Source: Alisma plantago-aquatica
Lineage: Eukaryota > Streptophyta > Magnoliopsida > Alismatales > Alismataceae
Length of the DNA stretch: 64,000 bases
Assembly: GCA_963693085.1 (NCBI GenBank)
Contig: OY856412.1
Location: 1,411,904,894-1,411,968,893, forward strand
Reading direction: 5' to 3'
Positions 1-10,661 of the stretch are shown piece by piece. Every line of letters starts with the position of its first letter. The stretch's first letter is position 1. The notes under the pieces were generated by a model, which saw only the letters and a program-made list of their open reading frames with translations, did no database searches and had not been told where the DNA came from. The translations under genes were made by a program, and so were the position numbers.

Positions 1-2089
1 AACAGTATCTCACACCTTGCATGGTCTTCACCTCCGGTCTTGGACGGTGTCTGTGTAGCTCCTGGTCGCACCGGGACTGAAGACTCCAGGTCTCACCGGG
101 ACTGTCGGGATTGACAGTTGTCCTCCGAGTGACAGAGGTCTCCCGCCTCTGCAGTCGTCCAAACGGACTGCCTAGAACTCCGATCTCCTTGTCCCACAAG
201 GAATCGGAAGGAGTCGCACCCTCCTGTTGGCGTACTAGTCGCCAACACACTCTCCTGCCACCAGTCACATTCTGCAGTTGTTCTTCCCTTATTGTGCCTC
301 CCTTATCGGGTAGCACTTGCTCGGGCTCTCTTGGTTACCAAAACCAGAGAGAATGACAACTTTGCAGAGCAACTGGTTTGCACTGAGTTGTACTTTGAAA
401 AGCCCCCAATACCCCTATGTATAGGAGGGTCATGGGACAGGGTTCTCTATCCCGGGCAATGTGGGACTAAAGCAGGAGTAGAAGGGTTCGAGATTTTCCA
501 CAAAACAACCAACTCGCAACCTGAACCGATCATTTCACAATTGAAACAGTCGGTTGGGGATCTGAGCCAGTCGGTTGACACTCAACTGATCGGTTGGGAC
601 CCATGAACCGGTCGGTTCACTTCTGAACTGGTCGGTTCATGGTCCTGGTCAGTTCCCGATTGACTTTCCAACTTTTGTTTCTAATTGGTATCAAATACCA
701 ATCCTTGTTCCAATCAAATTGGGCAAGTGAAATGAAAGGAAAATTCTCACCAATCCTACTTTCCAAACTTGCCCAGTTGCAACAGTTGAACTGATCGTTT
801 CAACACTTGAAGCAATCATTCACCCTGTCCTTGAGACGATCGGTTCATCACATGAGCCGATCGGTTCACCAAGCTGAGCTGATTGGTTCATCACATGAGC
901 CGATCGGTTGGGAGTACAGATTGTATAGAATCATTCAATTGCGGTTTCAATCAATCGGATACTCTAATCAATTAGTCCAACACCTTGAACACAATGATAT
1001 TGAGCTATTAATTAATTGAGTGTTTAATTGAACTACTAAACTCCTTTAGTAATCAATCTAAACATGTTTGTGGACAAACTCCACTTCCAGGTTAAATACT
1101 ATGTGTCTGACCCTGCAGGTCCATTTCACGTTGGCAGTGAAAGTCCATAACACTTATGACTTCACAAGCGAAGAGCGGTGCCTAGTCACACATCAGTGCT
1201 ACCCAAGTGAAATAGAAAGTTGGAGAACAACTTTCAATCCTACAATCCATGAATGGTGTTACAGTGAATATATAATTCCTTTGTCACTGATATCCTGAAT
1301 GAACTCGAGGCATGGAACAGTCATCCTGTCAACATTAATTCATTTCCTTGATCTCAGAGCAGACTGGGTGAGATGTGTGTGACATCAATATCACATATTG
1401 ATTCACATGTGCATGAGCATGCCTTTCTCTATCCTACTCATCAAGTGGCCAAGGATATCAAACTCCCTCAGGAGGGACAAATCCCATATCTATCACTCAC
1501 CCCTCAAAAGCCCCATGTGTCAAATCCACCCAATCATCACCTTTATAACAACCCATGTTTCATGACTGCGTTTGATGATGTCAAAGTGTTCCCAACGACA
1601 TGTGTTGAGTGTAGTGATTTCAGGTCTAAGAATCACACTCACCACCATCACTGTGAGAGCTGACTGTGACTACCAAGTCATGGTTCCATGTGTCACTCTC
1701 ACGGTGGGTATGTCCGGTACCTTGTTCTCTAACAAGTACCTATGTGCTTGGTTTGATATCACTATATCATGACTAATGAGATTCTGTCATCAACCAACAC
1801 ACAATCTAGTCTTCAGTGTTATTGATGTCTATGGTTATTTCCACAATAACAACTGACTAGGGACTAAACAAGAATGTATACTCTTAACATTCATATGATC
1901 TCATCGTTTAGGTCCTTAACCTAAAAGCATACATCATTGAGTAAAATCATTCTTTAGACATCTATCATGTTACACTATCATCTCGGAAACAGTTTAAACA
2001 TATAGATCGGAAATTGCCTTTATTATTATTCAAATCATTTACAAAGTAACCCATTACAATCATCATATGACTTGCTCTATGGGCATACA
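1..2089 (-). repeat. Noncoding repeat, probably part of an LTR element
   Basis: No convincing gene is present; the short open frames show no domain. The copia RT homology to the right starts abruptly at about 2090. Just before that point the minus strand reads TGTATGCCCATAGAGCAAG, which has the TG start and place expected of an LTR beginning at 2089 and running left. Bases 1-370 contain several short 'gtctcaccggg'-like phrases and 541-910 contain repeated CGGTCGGTTCA-like words. I infer an LTR or leader of an element that truncated the copia. The second LTR, if any, lies outside the window, so this is tentative. Confidence 0.35.
541..910. repeat. Scattered short repeats of a GGTCGGTTCA-like word
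   Basis: About ten near-copies of (a/g)ctg(a/g)tCGGTTca occur here, for example near 550, 572, 590, 610, 630, 840, 860 and 900, some paired with partial inverted copies such as TGAACCGGTCGGTTCA around 604-619. They are irregularly spaced and not a clean tandem array. Their style resembles the CAAACGGTC palindromes in the LTRs at 16-47 kb, but the word itself is different. Confidence 0.5.
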
Positions 2090-2572
2090 TACCAACAAAG
2101 ACTTGTTGCCAAGGGTTTCACACAAAAAGAAGGCATTGATTACAAAGATACATTTTCTCCAGTCTCATCAAAGGACTCCTTTAGAGTAATCTTGGCCTTA
2201 GTGGCTCACTTTGATCTTGAGCTACACCAAATGGATGTGAAAACAACATTTTTAAATGGGGATTTATCTGAAGAAGTATATATGGAACAACAACAGGTTT
2301 CATTGATGATAGTAGAAGTCACATGGTTTGCAAACTAAAGAAATCAATTTATGGACTTAAACAAGCATCTCAATAATGGTATATAAATTTTAACACCATT
2401 ATATCAACTTTTGGGTTTAAACCAAATATTGTTGACCGGTGTACATACTTCAAGGTCAGTGGGAATAAGTTTGTAATATTGATTCTTTATGTAGATGACA
2501 TTCTACTAGCAAGTAACAACATTGTTATATTAAATGAAACTAAAGAATTTCTTTCTTCTAACTTTGAGATGA
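2090..2572 (+). pseudogene. Ty1/copia pol remnant, N-terminal half of reverse transcriptase
   Basis: The frame from about 2090 opens with the copia RT block containing RLVAKGFTQ and continues through a QMDVKTTFLNGDL-like block (about 2230-2260). It then shifts frame near 2295 and continues as KKSIYGLKQAS (about 2340-2372), followed by a stop in place of the residue before W. It ends with a YVDDILLAS catalytic block at about 2488-2515, which contains the two RT aspartates, and an SSNFEM block ending at 2572. The CACTA element begins at the next base and the frame resumes at 10662. The 5' part of the copia element (gag, protease, integrase, 5' LTR) is missing to the left. It cannot be translated: there is at least one frameshift and one stop. 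Confidence 0.9.
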
Positions 2573-2585
2573 CACTACTACAGAA
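2573..2585 (+). repeat. CACTA terminal inverted repeat, low-coordinate end
   Basis: CACTACTACAGAA matches the reverse complement of 10649-10661 (CACTACTACAAAA) at 12 of 13 positions. It is preceded by the target duplication TGA. Confidence 0.95.
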
Positions 2586-2589
2586 CACG

Positions 2590-2990
2590 CCTTTGGTGTC
2601 GGTTGTTTAATCCCCTTTGGTGACAGTTTTTAAGCGACGCCTATGTGGGCGCCGCTAAAGGTCAAACTCTTCGGCGTCGGTTTTCCAACCGACGCCTATA
2701 TTATCTATAGGCGTTGGTTATATATAGTTGGCCGACGTCTATAGGGTTTGCGCCACAAAAAAGGGAAACACCTAGGGCACTGTCGGCGTCGGTTAACAAC
2801 TAAACAACCGATGCCTATATGATCTATAGGCGTCGATTTTATACGAATAAGCGACGCCTTTTCCACCACGGCCGTGCTTTCCTGCACGGTCGGGTTGTTT
2901 GTCATATTAGGTGTCAGTTTTTATCCAATAACCGGCGATGTAGGCCTTTGATGACAGTGTTCTATAAATAACCGACACCTATATTTTAAT
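2590..2990. repeat. CACTA subterminal repeats, 3' end of the element
   Basis: Many direct and inverted copies of a word close to GGCGTCGGTT / AACCGACGCC occur here, for example near 2672, 2690, 2785, 2808, 2829 and 2850, often facing each other as small palindromes separated by AT-rich spacers. Such subterminal arrays are the binding sites of the TNPA-type protein in En/Spm elements; binding here is inferred from position. Confidence 0.85.
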
Positions 2991-3218
2991 TTTTTTTTCT
3001 TATCAGTTTGCAGACATGCTGTGGCTGGTCAGCAAGATGAGAACTTGCAGTTCAGTTTTCTGAACTGCAGGTTTACGACATCCATTGATATCAGCCTACA
3101 AACATGCCACAAACCTGCAAAATCAACAAATATTTTTTCACACAAGTAGATACATTCAGACATCAATTCAATTCTCACATTCACACATGTAGAAATATTC
3201 AAATACATGTAGAAACAT

Positions 3219-6200
3219 TCAGAAATATTCATTTACAAAATATCGTTCAGCATCACTATCAGCATCCCAATTATATCTTACAATCGCCACTGCTTGTATG
3301 GCTTTTGCCCATTCTTCTCTTATTTCATTTAATGCTTCCATTGTATATGGAGCATGTACATTTTTAAGCGTTTACCTATAGTGTGGTCAGTTTTAAACAC
3401 TTGCAAAGAGAATGATGTATATATAAGTAATAATATAAAAATAAAATTGATATATTTCATACTAACTAATGAGACTATATATAATACCTCATGTATGGTA
3501 TTAATATCCAATGCGGCATGTCGGAATATCATCTGCATAAATTGCATCACATAGTATGCGCATGCCCAGCCGTTGTCTTGTGTAGCGCACTATAAAATGA
3601 AACATACAAAATATTAAAAAATACAACTAAGCATAGTTCACATAAATAATATATACATTGGAGTCGGGAACTTACTTTTACGTTCTCCCAAATTATTGGC
3701 TGGTTCTTTCTCCTTGGGACATTTCCTCCAGCATTTTTGAATGCATCTAAACCCCTACATGTTAATGTAACACAGTAAATTGCATAATTAAATAGTAATG
3801 TAATAACAGATGTTAACAGATATAAAAATGAAATATTTCTCACCAGAATAATGGCATTCTCATTACGTGTCCAATTTTAGTGTTCAATGTACTTCCCGCA
3901 GGATCTAGATAATAAACAGTGAACGTCCCGGGGACAATAACTAGTAACTCCCAATGTCTAGCGCTAGAGGTAAAAAAGAAAAAAATTAATAACTCAAAAT
4001 GCACAATAAAAATGGAATTTTCTTAAGTCCAAATTATAAATAAAGTAAACTTACTTGACATTGAATGGATCTATTATTATCGTCTTCTTTTGCTGACCAA
4101 AAATTGTAAAAGCATCTATATAGTATTGTTGAACACTATTAGGGTCTTTAGCAACCATACTAATCAATGATGGAATCAAAAATCCCACATGATCAAATGC
4201 AAATTGTTTGCATTGATCTTCGACTAAGTAGATGCAAAACATATATTACATATGCATTAATATATAAGAAACCAGATCACTGGATCTTACACAAGGTATA
4301 TGGATGTATAAACAAGATCTCACCTTATCCATGTCTCTATCATTGATGTATTCAACCAATCATACATAAAAAACTCAATAATATCTTGTATAAATAAAGA
4401 GCTATCATATGATTGACCTGCATAATCTGCTTCTAAAGAAACAATTATAGGGAAATGTATATTATGTGCCCGTAGCCAACATGCCATTCCCCTACAAGCA
4501 GGACCTAACATGTATTTTAGGTCAGTTGGAACCCAACTTGGTAATGTAGGAAGTGGAGGTGGAGGCTTAGGTGCTCCGAGTGTCTTCTTTTTAACCTGTA
4601 TATATAATTTCAGATCAGTTGACCTCATATATACACATTAACAATCTAAAGTAATGTAAATTTATCTTACAATTTTAGTAGTGTAGACGACATCTGCTTT
4701 GGGCCACAATATCACCCCGCCTTCTGCCTCACAAAGTGTATCAATATCTGGGTGGGCATATGGCAATGCAGCTTCCCTCCAATCGGGTGATACACATATC
4801 AGGCTCACACGAACGTAGCCCTACAGTATTGGAGTCCCATGAAACGTTGCCCTAGGAAGGGACAGGTAAGCCTGCACCTCTGCAACAACATAGTCTTGCA
4901 TTCTTAAGCGGCATGGCTTCAATGCCTACAAATTTATGTAAAGAATGTTATACATATATACATATCATCTTGAAAAGACTAGCTACAATGTAATAAACAA
5001 TACTTACAACAGACGTGTTAGGCGATGGGTCTCCAGGATTACTCACAGTCTATGCATCAGGAGAAGAGTGGGTCGCCATAGGCTGATTGGAAGCCTGAGA
5101 TGCCTGCGACCGCACTATTTCTTCCTTGACCTTCTCAGCAACTATATCATTGACCTTCTTAGCAACTATATCCTTGACTCTCTTATTCTCCTATACATGG
5201 ATAAAAGAAACATTAGCTTCTTATTATTGAATTCCCTTTTGCAGTAACATTCTTAAAAAAGAATAGGTTACCTCTTCTTGTAAAAGTCCCGCTCCGGGTT
5301 TGCGCTGGGATGGCCCAAAGAATGCTTTGATTCCCACAACAGCGCCTGCACCCCTAACAGGTCCAGGATGCTCTGGGTTACCTAGAGCAACTGTCAATTC
5401 ATCCCTTATGCCCTGAGGGATGAACATGCCCTGTTTCCTCTGCTCGTGCAACTCCCGCTAATCACCATCAACAGAAATTGGTAAGTTAACACCACAATAA
5501 TCAATATTCAAACAATTGCTCTAAGAGTTGTATTTTACCATTTTCACAGCCGCCTCAGCAGTTACGGGCTTCTTTATTTCACCCTTCTTGTTTTGCCTCC
5601 CAGCTATCCAGATATCATGGCGAGGCATGGGTGTGGTAGACTCCTGAGTAGCAGTAGACTCCTGAGTAGCCGCAGACTCCGCCTGTAGTATTTGGCAAAC
5701 GCATGCATAGCCCTTTGGACCCATAGTGTGGTCATGCACATGCAGTGCACACCTTGCTTTTTGCGCCTCACTGAGGGCCTAGTTGGTATGCACATTAATG
5801 ATTTGGTTAGTAGCACTAAATGTTAATCTTGAATAGGTGAATACAATGTATATTAATTAAATTGGGAGTGACGCCTAATACCTTGAATTCTTCATATTTT
5901 CTTGAAGCAACAAAATTGTCCCAATCTTCTTTGTCCAAGAAGTTCCAATGTTCAGGGGCTGACTTCTTCTTCTTATCACCATCTTTTATGTATTCTCTAT
6001 TGAGATTTGTCCTATAGTTCCTAAGCATCTTTCCAGCGCCTTGCATCACGCTTTTACGATGCAACTTCTCATCCAATGCAAACAGATTCTGTAAAATAGA
6101 ATTCTTATTAACTAGTATCCAAAAATAGAATTGCAAATAATATAATTTGTAATCTACAAAATCGAATTGCAAATAATAATAACTCACGCATAAATTCTTC

Positions 6201-6682
6201 CATATCAAGTCTTTCTTCCCCTGAGGAACTTTATGCCAATTATCATACTTAACACCACAATGGCTTCGAGTGACACACCCAAGATAGTTTACAAAATTAT
6301 TGCGGTTCACTCCAACTGCATTTCCTCCATTATCAAACTCCACAACCAATTTGGATCCACTGCCACTTAGCGCTATTAACTTCTTCAACAGAGTGATGCC
6401 CCTTTTCTTGTTAAGTGTTTGGTGCTGCGCATCAAGTTGCTCCAGTGCTTCAGTGGGTACCTGTGCATCATCAACCTAAAATTTGACAAAAATAAACACA
6501 CTGAATTAGCTCAATATAGAAATATGGGATATATGACATAACTAGAAGATAATGAATTTTATAGAAATACAGGATATGTTTTTAGAACTTACATTGGTAT
6601 CCTCGCCATGCTCGTCATGGACAACATGCTCATCATGGACTTCATGCTCATCATGGATATCATGCTCATCATGGTCAGCCAT
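3219..6682 (-). pseudogene. CACTA second gene: Transposase_24 + DUF8039-like + Ulp1 (C48) protease, degenerate
   Basis: Splice sites can be read by eye. Exon 1 (6682-6593) starts at an ATG and encodes an acidic HDEH repeat. Exons 2-5 (6475-6188, 6088-5882, 5778-5539, 5457-5272) all join in phase 0 and give a Transposase_24-like region, with a conserved ALGNPEHPGPVRG block in exon 5. Exon 6 (from 5190) has a TAG at 5052-5050. The next exon, about 4926-4680, resembles the DUF8039 module and has another TAG in frame. Later exons (about 4600-4320, 4240-4055, 3965-3840, 3745-3680, 3595-3490, 3375-3219) encode a C48 cysteine protease: catalytic His in HWELLVI, Asp in YYLDP and Cys in QDNGWACAYYVM. 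The tail contains EIREEWAKA and stops at 3221-3219. Ulp1-like proteases are known passengers of plant CACTA and Mutator elements. The two nonsense codons make this copy a likely pseudogene; the exact small exons near the end are uncertain. Confidence 0.8.
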
Positions 6683-6762
6683 CTAAAAATGTCATTAAAA
6701 CGGCAAACATTTAGCATTTGTATTAACTAGAAGATAATGAAACATCAAATCTGAAAATGATT

Positions 6763-7260
6763 TAAAATCCAAAGCCCTAGAATGGGTCAAGTTCAAGTCA
6801 AAATGGCTACAAGTGTGCGTTTTGGGTTTTCTATGTAAACGACCTTAGAACATCTATGTAATCACTTGTAATGATGAATTGACTTGTAACTTAGAAGAGA
6901 AAAATGTTTGGGACAAATTTCACCAAGTGCTAATCACTTTAAATGCAAATTAGAAAATGGATTACAGGCACTTGGTCGGTCGAGTTTTCCTGGATTGAAA
7001 CTCGACTGATCATCTTTGGTTGATTTTCTAAAGATTGCATCGGTCGAGTTCTGTGAGTGCACAACTCGACCAATGCAATGTTCAAAAAATTGACCAAGGA
7101 TGATCGGTCGAGTTTCAATCCAGGAAAACTCGACCAACCAAGTGTTTGTAATCCATTTTCTAATTTGCATTTAAAGTGATTAGCACTTGGTGAAAACCCA
7201 AAACGCACACTTGTAGCTATTTTGACTTGAACTTGACCCATTCTAGGGCTTTGGATTTTA
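6763..7260. mobile_element. Foldback (long inverted repeat) element, about 500 bp, inside the CACTA
   Basis: The left end, TAAAATCCAAAGCCCTAG (6763-6780), is repeated inverted at the right end (7243-7260). Inversion continues inward through the block containing GGGTCAAGTTCAAGTC, then through a second pair of arms (about 6925-7010 and 7105-7195), leaving a loop around 7020-7090. CGGTCGAGTT words occur several times inside. It lies upstream of the Ulp1 gene start and downstream of the transposase exon. It has no coding capacity. This is the structure of a MITE or foldback element; I could not define a target duplication. Confidence 0.8.
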
Positions 7261-7280
7261 GATCCTTTTCATGTAACAGG

Positions 7281-7443
7281 CCATTTAGCATTTGTATTAA
7301 CTAGAAAAGGCAAACATTTAGCATTTGTATTAACTAGAAAAAGGCAAACATTTAGCATTTGTATTAACTAGAAAAAGGCAAACATTTAGCATTTGTATTA
7401 ACTAGAAAAAGGCAAACATTTAGCATTTGTATTAACTAGAAGA
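7281..7443. repeat. Tandem repeat, about 34-bp unit, five copies
   Basis: Five direct copies of a unit containing CATTTAGCATTTGTATTAAC lie head to tail, joined by AGAAAAAGGCAAA. A sixth copy lies at about 6704-6737, on the other side of the foldback element. The tandem growth therefore involves the sequence that flanks the foldback insertion. Confidence 0.9.
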
Positions 7444-7528
7444 TAATGAAAAATCAAATCTGAAAATGATATTGATATTAAAAAAGCAAACATTTAGCTT
7501 CAATAAAAAAATATAAACATACATGCCT

Positions 7529-8507
7529 CTAAAATTGTGATCTTTTATCAATTAACAATCCTTCATTGTGATCTCCGCGCACATATAAGTCATCATTAGC
7601 TTCAATATTTTGTGGAGTTGGCAACCCAACAGAGAATGGACTGGAGTCATCATACTTATCATAGTACTCTTCTTCATCTATGGGATCTTCAATGAACTGT
7701 CTTTTACCATGAAGAACAACTGACCATTTATCATTTGCAGGATCATCGATATAGAATATTTGTTTTGCCTGTGATGCCAATATGAATGGTTCACCCTTCT
7801 CGCCAATCTTTTCAAAGTTCACCAAAGTGAAACCCAATTCATCCACTATAACTCCTTTGGGGTTATCTACCCAATTACATTTAAAGAGCGGAATTCTGAA
7901 ATCTATGTAGTCAAACTCCCATATGTCTTCAATGACACCGTAATATGACATTTTAGCTTCACGTGGACTCTTATCCTTTGCACTTGCAAAATACATAGTC
8001 GACGCTTGAAGAGTGACCCCACTGTTTTGGATGACACTCTTATCATCTTGGCACTTTGTGTAATATGTGAACCCATTAATGTCAAACCCTTCATAAGACA
8101 TAACATTCGGTTTTGGTTTAAAGGTGAGGCATTTGATAGTTTCTATAATAGCATTTGGTGTTTGAGATAGTTGATGTAGGACTTTATCTTCAAACCACTT
8201 AGTAAAAGTCTTATTATGCTCTCTAGCAAGCCACATTGAACTTGCTCGAGGATGTTGTCTCTTGATGAAATTGGTATGTTCCTCGATATAAACACTCACT
8301 TCGTCCATGTTGTGTAAAATATACAAGTGAGCTTGTTCCAACAGCTCACAGCTGATTACTTTCACCAGTGATCCCAAAATTCCTTTGCCCTCCTCAATAT
8401 TCTTGTCATTAACAGGAGTGTTATTACCACTCAGAAAGTCATTGCAAAAATCCATAACCTCTCTCACCAGATAACCTTCAATAATACCATTATATGATCT
8501 ATCCATT
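7529..8507 (-). pseudogene. TNP2-type CACTA transposase, C-terminal exon (DUF4218 end + DUF4216)
   Basis: An open frame of about 325 codons follows a possible splice acceptor (AG at 8509-8508). The first 25 residues, around IIEGYLVREVMDFC, match the end of the DUF4218 region that follows the transposase domain in TNP2 proteins. A DUF4216-like domain occupies roughly residues 190-275: KCNWVDNPKGVIVDELGF, then FILASQAKQIFYIDDP and KWSVVL. The frame ends at a normal stop near 7529. The catalytic Transposase_21 domain should lie further upstream on the minus strand, but 8510-9660 is AT-rich, carries an unrelated hairpin, and shows no such domain. I read this as an internally deleted transposase gene; a distant, degraded exon cannot be excluded. 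Confidence 0.85.
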
Positions 8508-8761
8508 CTATGATCAAAGAGAAAACAAGTATATATTAGGACAAGATTAGGGTATACACTTACATCCTATCCAAGATTTACTCCTATTATCTACAATGAA
8601 GCCAGACTCCATGCAAATAGTATATAATTTAGTGATTGTTCATTCTAATTTATACCAATGTACAAGTAATATAAAGAACAATGATTGTTCACTTTCTAGG
8701 CCAACAAACACATGTGATGTCATTCTTATATATAATAAATGTGTACCACCTATCCCATCCT

Positions 8762-8944
8762 TGAACACCTAATCTCACTAGTAAGTGTATAATGTGTATT
8801 GGGTTTTCAAAAACATTTCGGTAGCATTTCCCCGTTCTCTAAGTACATATGTACTTAGAGAACAAACGAGGAAATGCTACTAAAATTTTCTCGAAAACCC
8901 AATACACATTATACACTTACATACTAAGTTAGATTAGGTGTTCA
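8762..8944. repeat. Long hairpin (MITE-like inverted repeat)
   Basis: The two arms are near-perfect inverted copies: TGAACACCTAATCT at 8762-8775 pairs with AGATTAGGTGTTCA at 8931-8944. The arms continue through a block containing CAATACACATTATACACTTA and close on the palindrome AAGTACATATGTACTT centred at 8848/8849. It is noncoding and sits where the transposase catalytic exon would be expected. Another partial copy of CTATCCAAGATTTACTCCTA occurs at about 8567 and 8967, so the insertion may be slightly larger than the arms. Confidence 0.8.
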
Positions 8945-9689
8945 AAAACAGTCCCAAACCGGGGACTATCCAAGATTTACTCCTAATGAGTAAATCTTGG
9001 ACGGGTTTCTAGTTTTTAAAATAGCATAAGAGTATTAGATCTTGATTCTAGAGTGTACAAGACATAATAGTGATTACTAGTTTTGTGGGGTGATATCATT
9101 TCATAGGATTTATAGATTCAAATTTAACAAGTGTACAAGTTGCATCATTTTAATACTCTAAAGGTGACTAGTGGGTCGTAGCACATAAAAGATGGCATTA
9201 CAAGGAAAGTAAGCAAGCTAGATCAATTAACACTCATCTCAAGGGAGCATTAGTTACTGAGGAGACTAGGAAAGAGTGCTTTTAATCACTAGGATCATAC
9301 AAGTAGCAATGTTGATTAAGTCTATGTGCTTACTAAAATAGAACCATTATATGGAACTAATCTTACATTATACACATACTTTTCCTGAGTAAGATAATGT
9401 GCACTTCATGGAATTATTAAGATCTGAATATATATAAGTTGTTTCTACCTACTTTGATGGGATTTTATAACATTTGAGTCTTCCATTTAAGGCATTAGAT
9501 GCATATATTGCAGTCCATTGTGTTGAGATAAGAATCCCATGTGATACACACGATTGAGAATATTCACCATACTAGGAAAATACTATAGCATGTCCTCTCT
9601 AAATCTAGGTTCAACATATACATCTAAATTAAATACACAACTAGATATTCATTTAGGTGTTAGACATTCATTTAGGTGTTCCTGATAAC

Positions 9690-10200
9690 TCGCAGGTATG
9701 CACAACTAGACAACTGTGGCAGAGCAGTACTGGAGGAAGCATACCTTTCGGTAGCGGCGACGAACAAGTAGGCGAGCAACAACAACTGACCTCCCAGTAG
9801 TGGTGGTGGTGACCGGAGAGCTCCAAGCGGTAGGGCAGGAAGGTGCAGCGGTGGCCGGCGAGCTCCAGGCGGCAGGGCAATAGTAGCGGCATCGGTGGGC
9901 GGCGGCGGTGGGCGGTGGCGAGCAAAGTAATAGCAGCGACGTCGGCAGTGGGTGGCGGCAGGAAGGAATAGCAGGAGCAGTGGCGTCGGCGGGCGGCGGA
10001 AAGGAGGAAGGCGGTGCGGCGGCGATGCAAGGAGGAAGGCGGAGGTGACGTAGAGCAGCAGCAGCGCTATCGACGGCGAGGAAGCAGCAGGCAGTGTCGG
10101 CGGTGAGCGAGAAGCAGCAGGCACCAGGAGGCGAGTAGCAGTGGGCGATGAAACAGAAGACGATGAAACAGAAGAAAGGGGACAGTGGCCGTTCGAGGGT
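9690..10200 (-). promoter_or_regulatory. GC-rich, G/C-skewed leader of the CACTA element
   Basis: This stretch is far richer in G+C than its surroundings and is built of GGCGGCGG, AGCAGC and GGTGG-like runs. Open frames on the minus strand are long only because stop codons are scarce; their translation is low-complexity Pro/Ser/Leu with no domain. Its place, just inside the 5' subterminal repeats and upstream of the minus-strand genes, fits the transcribed leader or promoter region of the element. The promoter role is inferred. Confidence 0.5.
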
Positions 10201-10645
10201 CTATTAAGTTGGTAAAAGGCGTCAGTTATAAAATACAACCGACACCTAACGTCTTCGACATCGGTTCTACTTAAATAACCGACGTCCAATTAGACAAATT
10301 TTGCCCTAAATAGTATGGCGGGAACCATTATCGGCGTCAGTTATCAATGGATAACCGACACCTAAGCTGGAACTTTTCGCGCAATTTTTCATCTTATATA
10401 GGCGTCGGTTTGTTGGTAAAAAATTGACGCTTTATGTGCCAAATTTTTTTCGCTCGAAAATTGGATTTCGCGGGCGATTTTAGGTGTTGGTTGTTTGTTA
10501 TGCAGCCGACGCTGAATACAAAGCGGTATCTGTGTCTGGCTGGTCTTTGAATATAGACGTCAGATTTACTAAATAGCTGACGTGTAATGTTATAGGCGGC
10601 GGTTTTTTGTAAATAACCGACGCCCAGAAAAGTGACATTGAATGC
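10200..10645. repeat. CACTA subterminal repeats, 5' end of the element
   Basis: Repeated words close to GGCGTCGGTT and AACCGACGCC occur near 10217, 10235, 10259, 10280, 10330, 10350, 10400, 10505, 10605 and 10615. They use the same word as the other end, in both orientations. Confidence 0.85.
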
Positions 10646-10648
10646 TGT

Positions 10649-10661
10649 TTTTGTAGTAGTG
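10649..10661 (-). repeat. CACTA terminal inverted repeat, high-coordinate end
   Basis: TTTTGTAGTAGTG is followed directly by the second TGA target duplication (10662-10664). Confidence 0.95.

Larger units (their letters stand above)
2573..10661 (-). mobile_element. CACTA (En/Spm) DNA transposon, 8.1 kb, inserted in copia pol
   Basis: The element begins CACTACTACAGAA and ends in the inverted copy TTTTGTAGTAGTG. It is flanked by a 3-bp duplication TGA (2570-2572 and 10662-10664), the size known for CACTA elements. Taking out the element and one TGA restores the copia frame exactly. Both ends carry subterminal repeats of a GGCGTCGGTT-type word. The two genes read on the minus strand, so the element's 5' end is at 10661: a GC-rich leader (9.7-10.3 kb), a TNP2-type transposase exon, then a Transposase_24/Ulp1-type gene. 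The transposase catalytic region is not visible and the second gene has stops, so the copy is probably non-autonomous. Confidence 0.95.

Noticed and set aside
7903..8106. 67-codon minus-strand frame within the transposase exon
   Set aside because: It is an out-of-frame shadow of the 325-codon DUF4216 exon.
9672..10289. Long minus-strand open frames (205 and 120 codons)
   Set aside because: They lie in GC-rich low-complexity DNA, overlap each other in different frames, run through subterminal repeats and show no domain; absence of stops follows from base composition.
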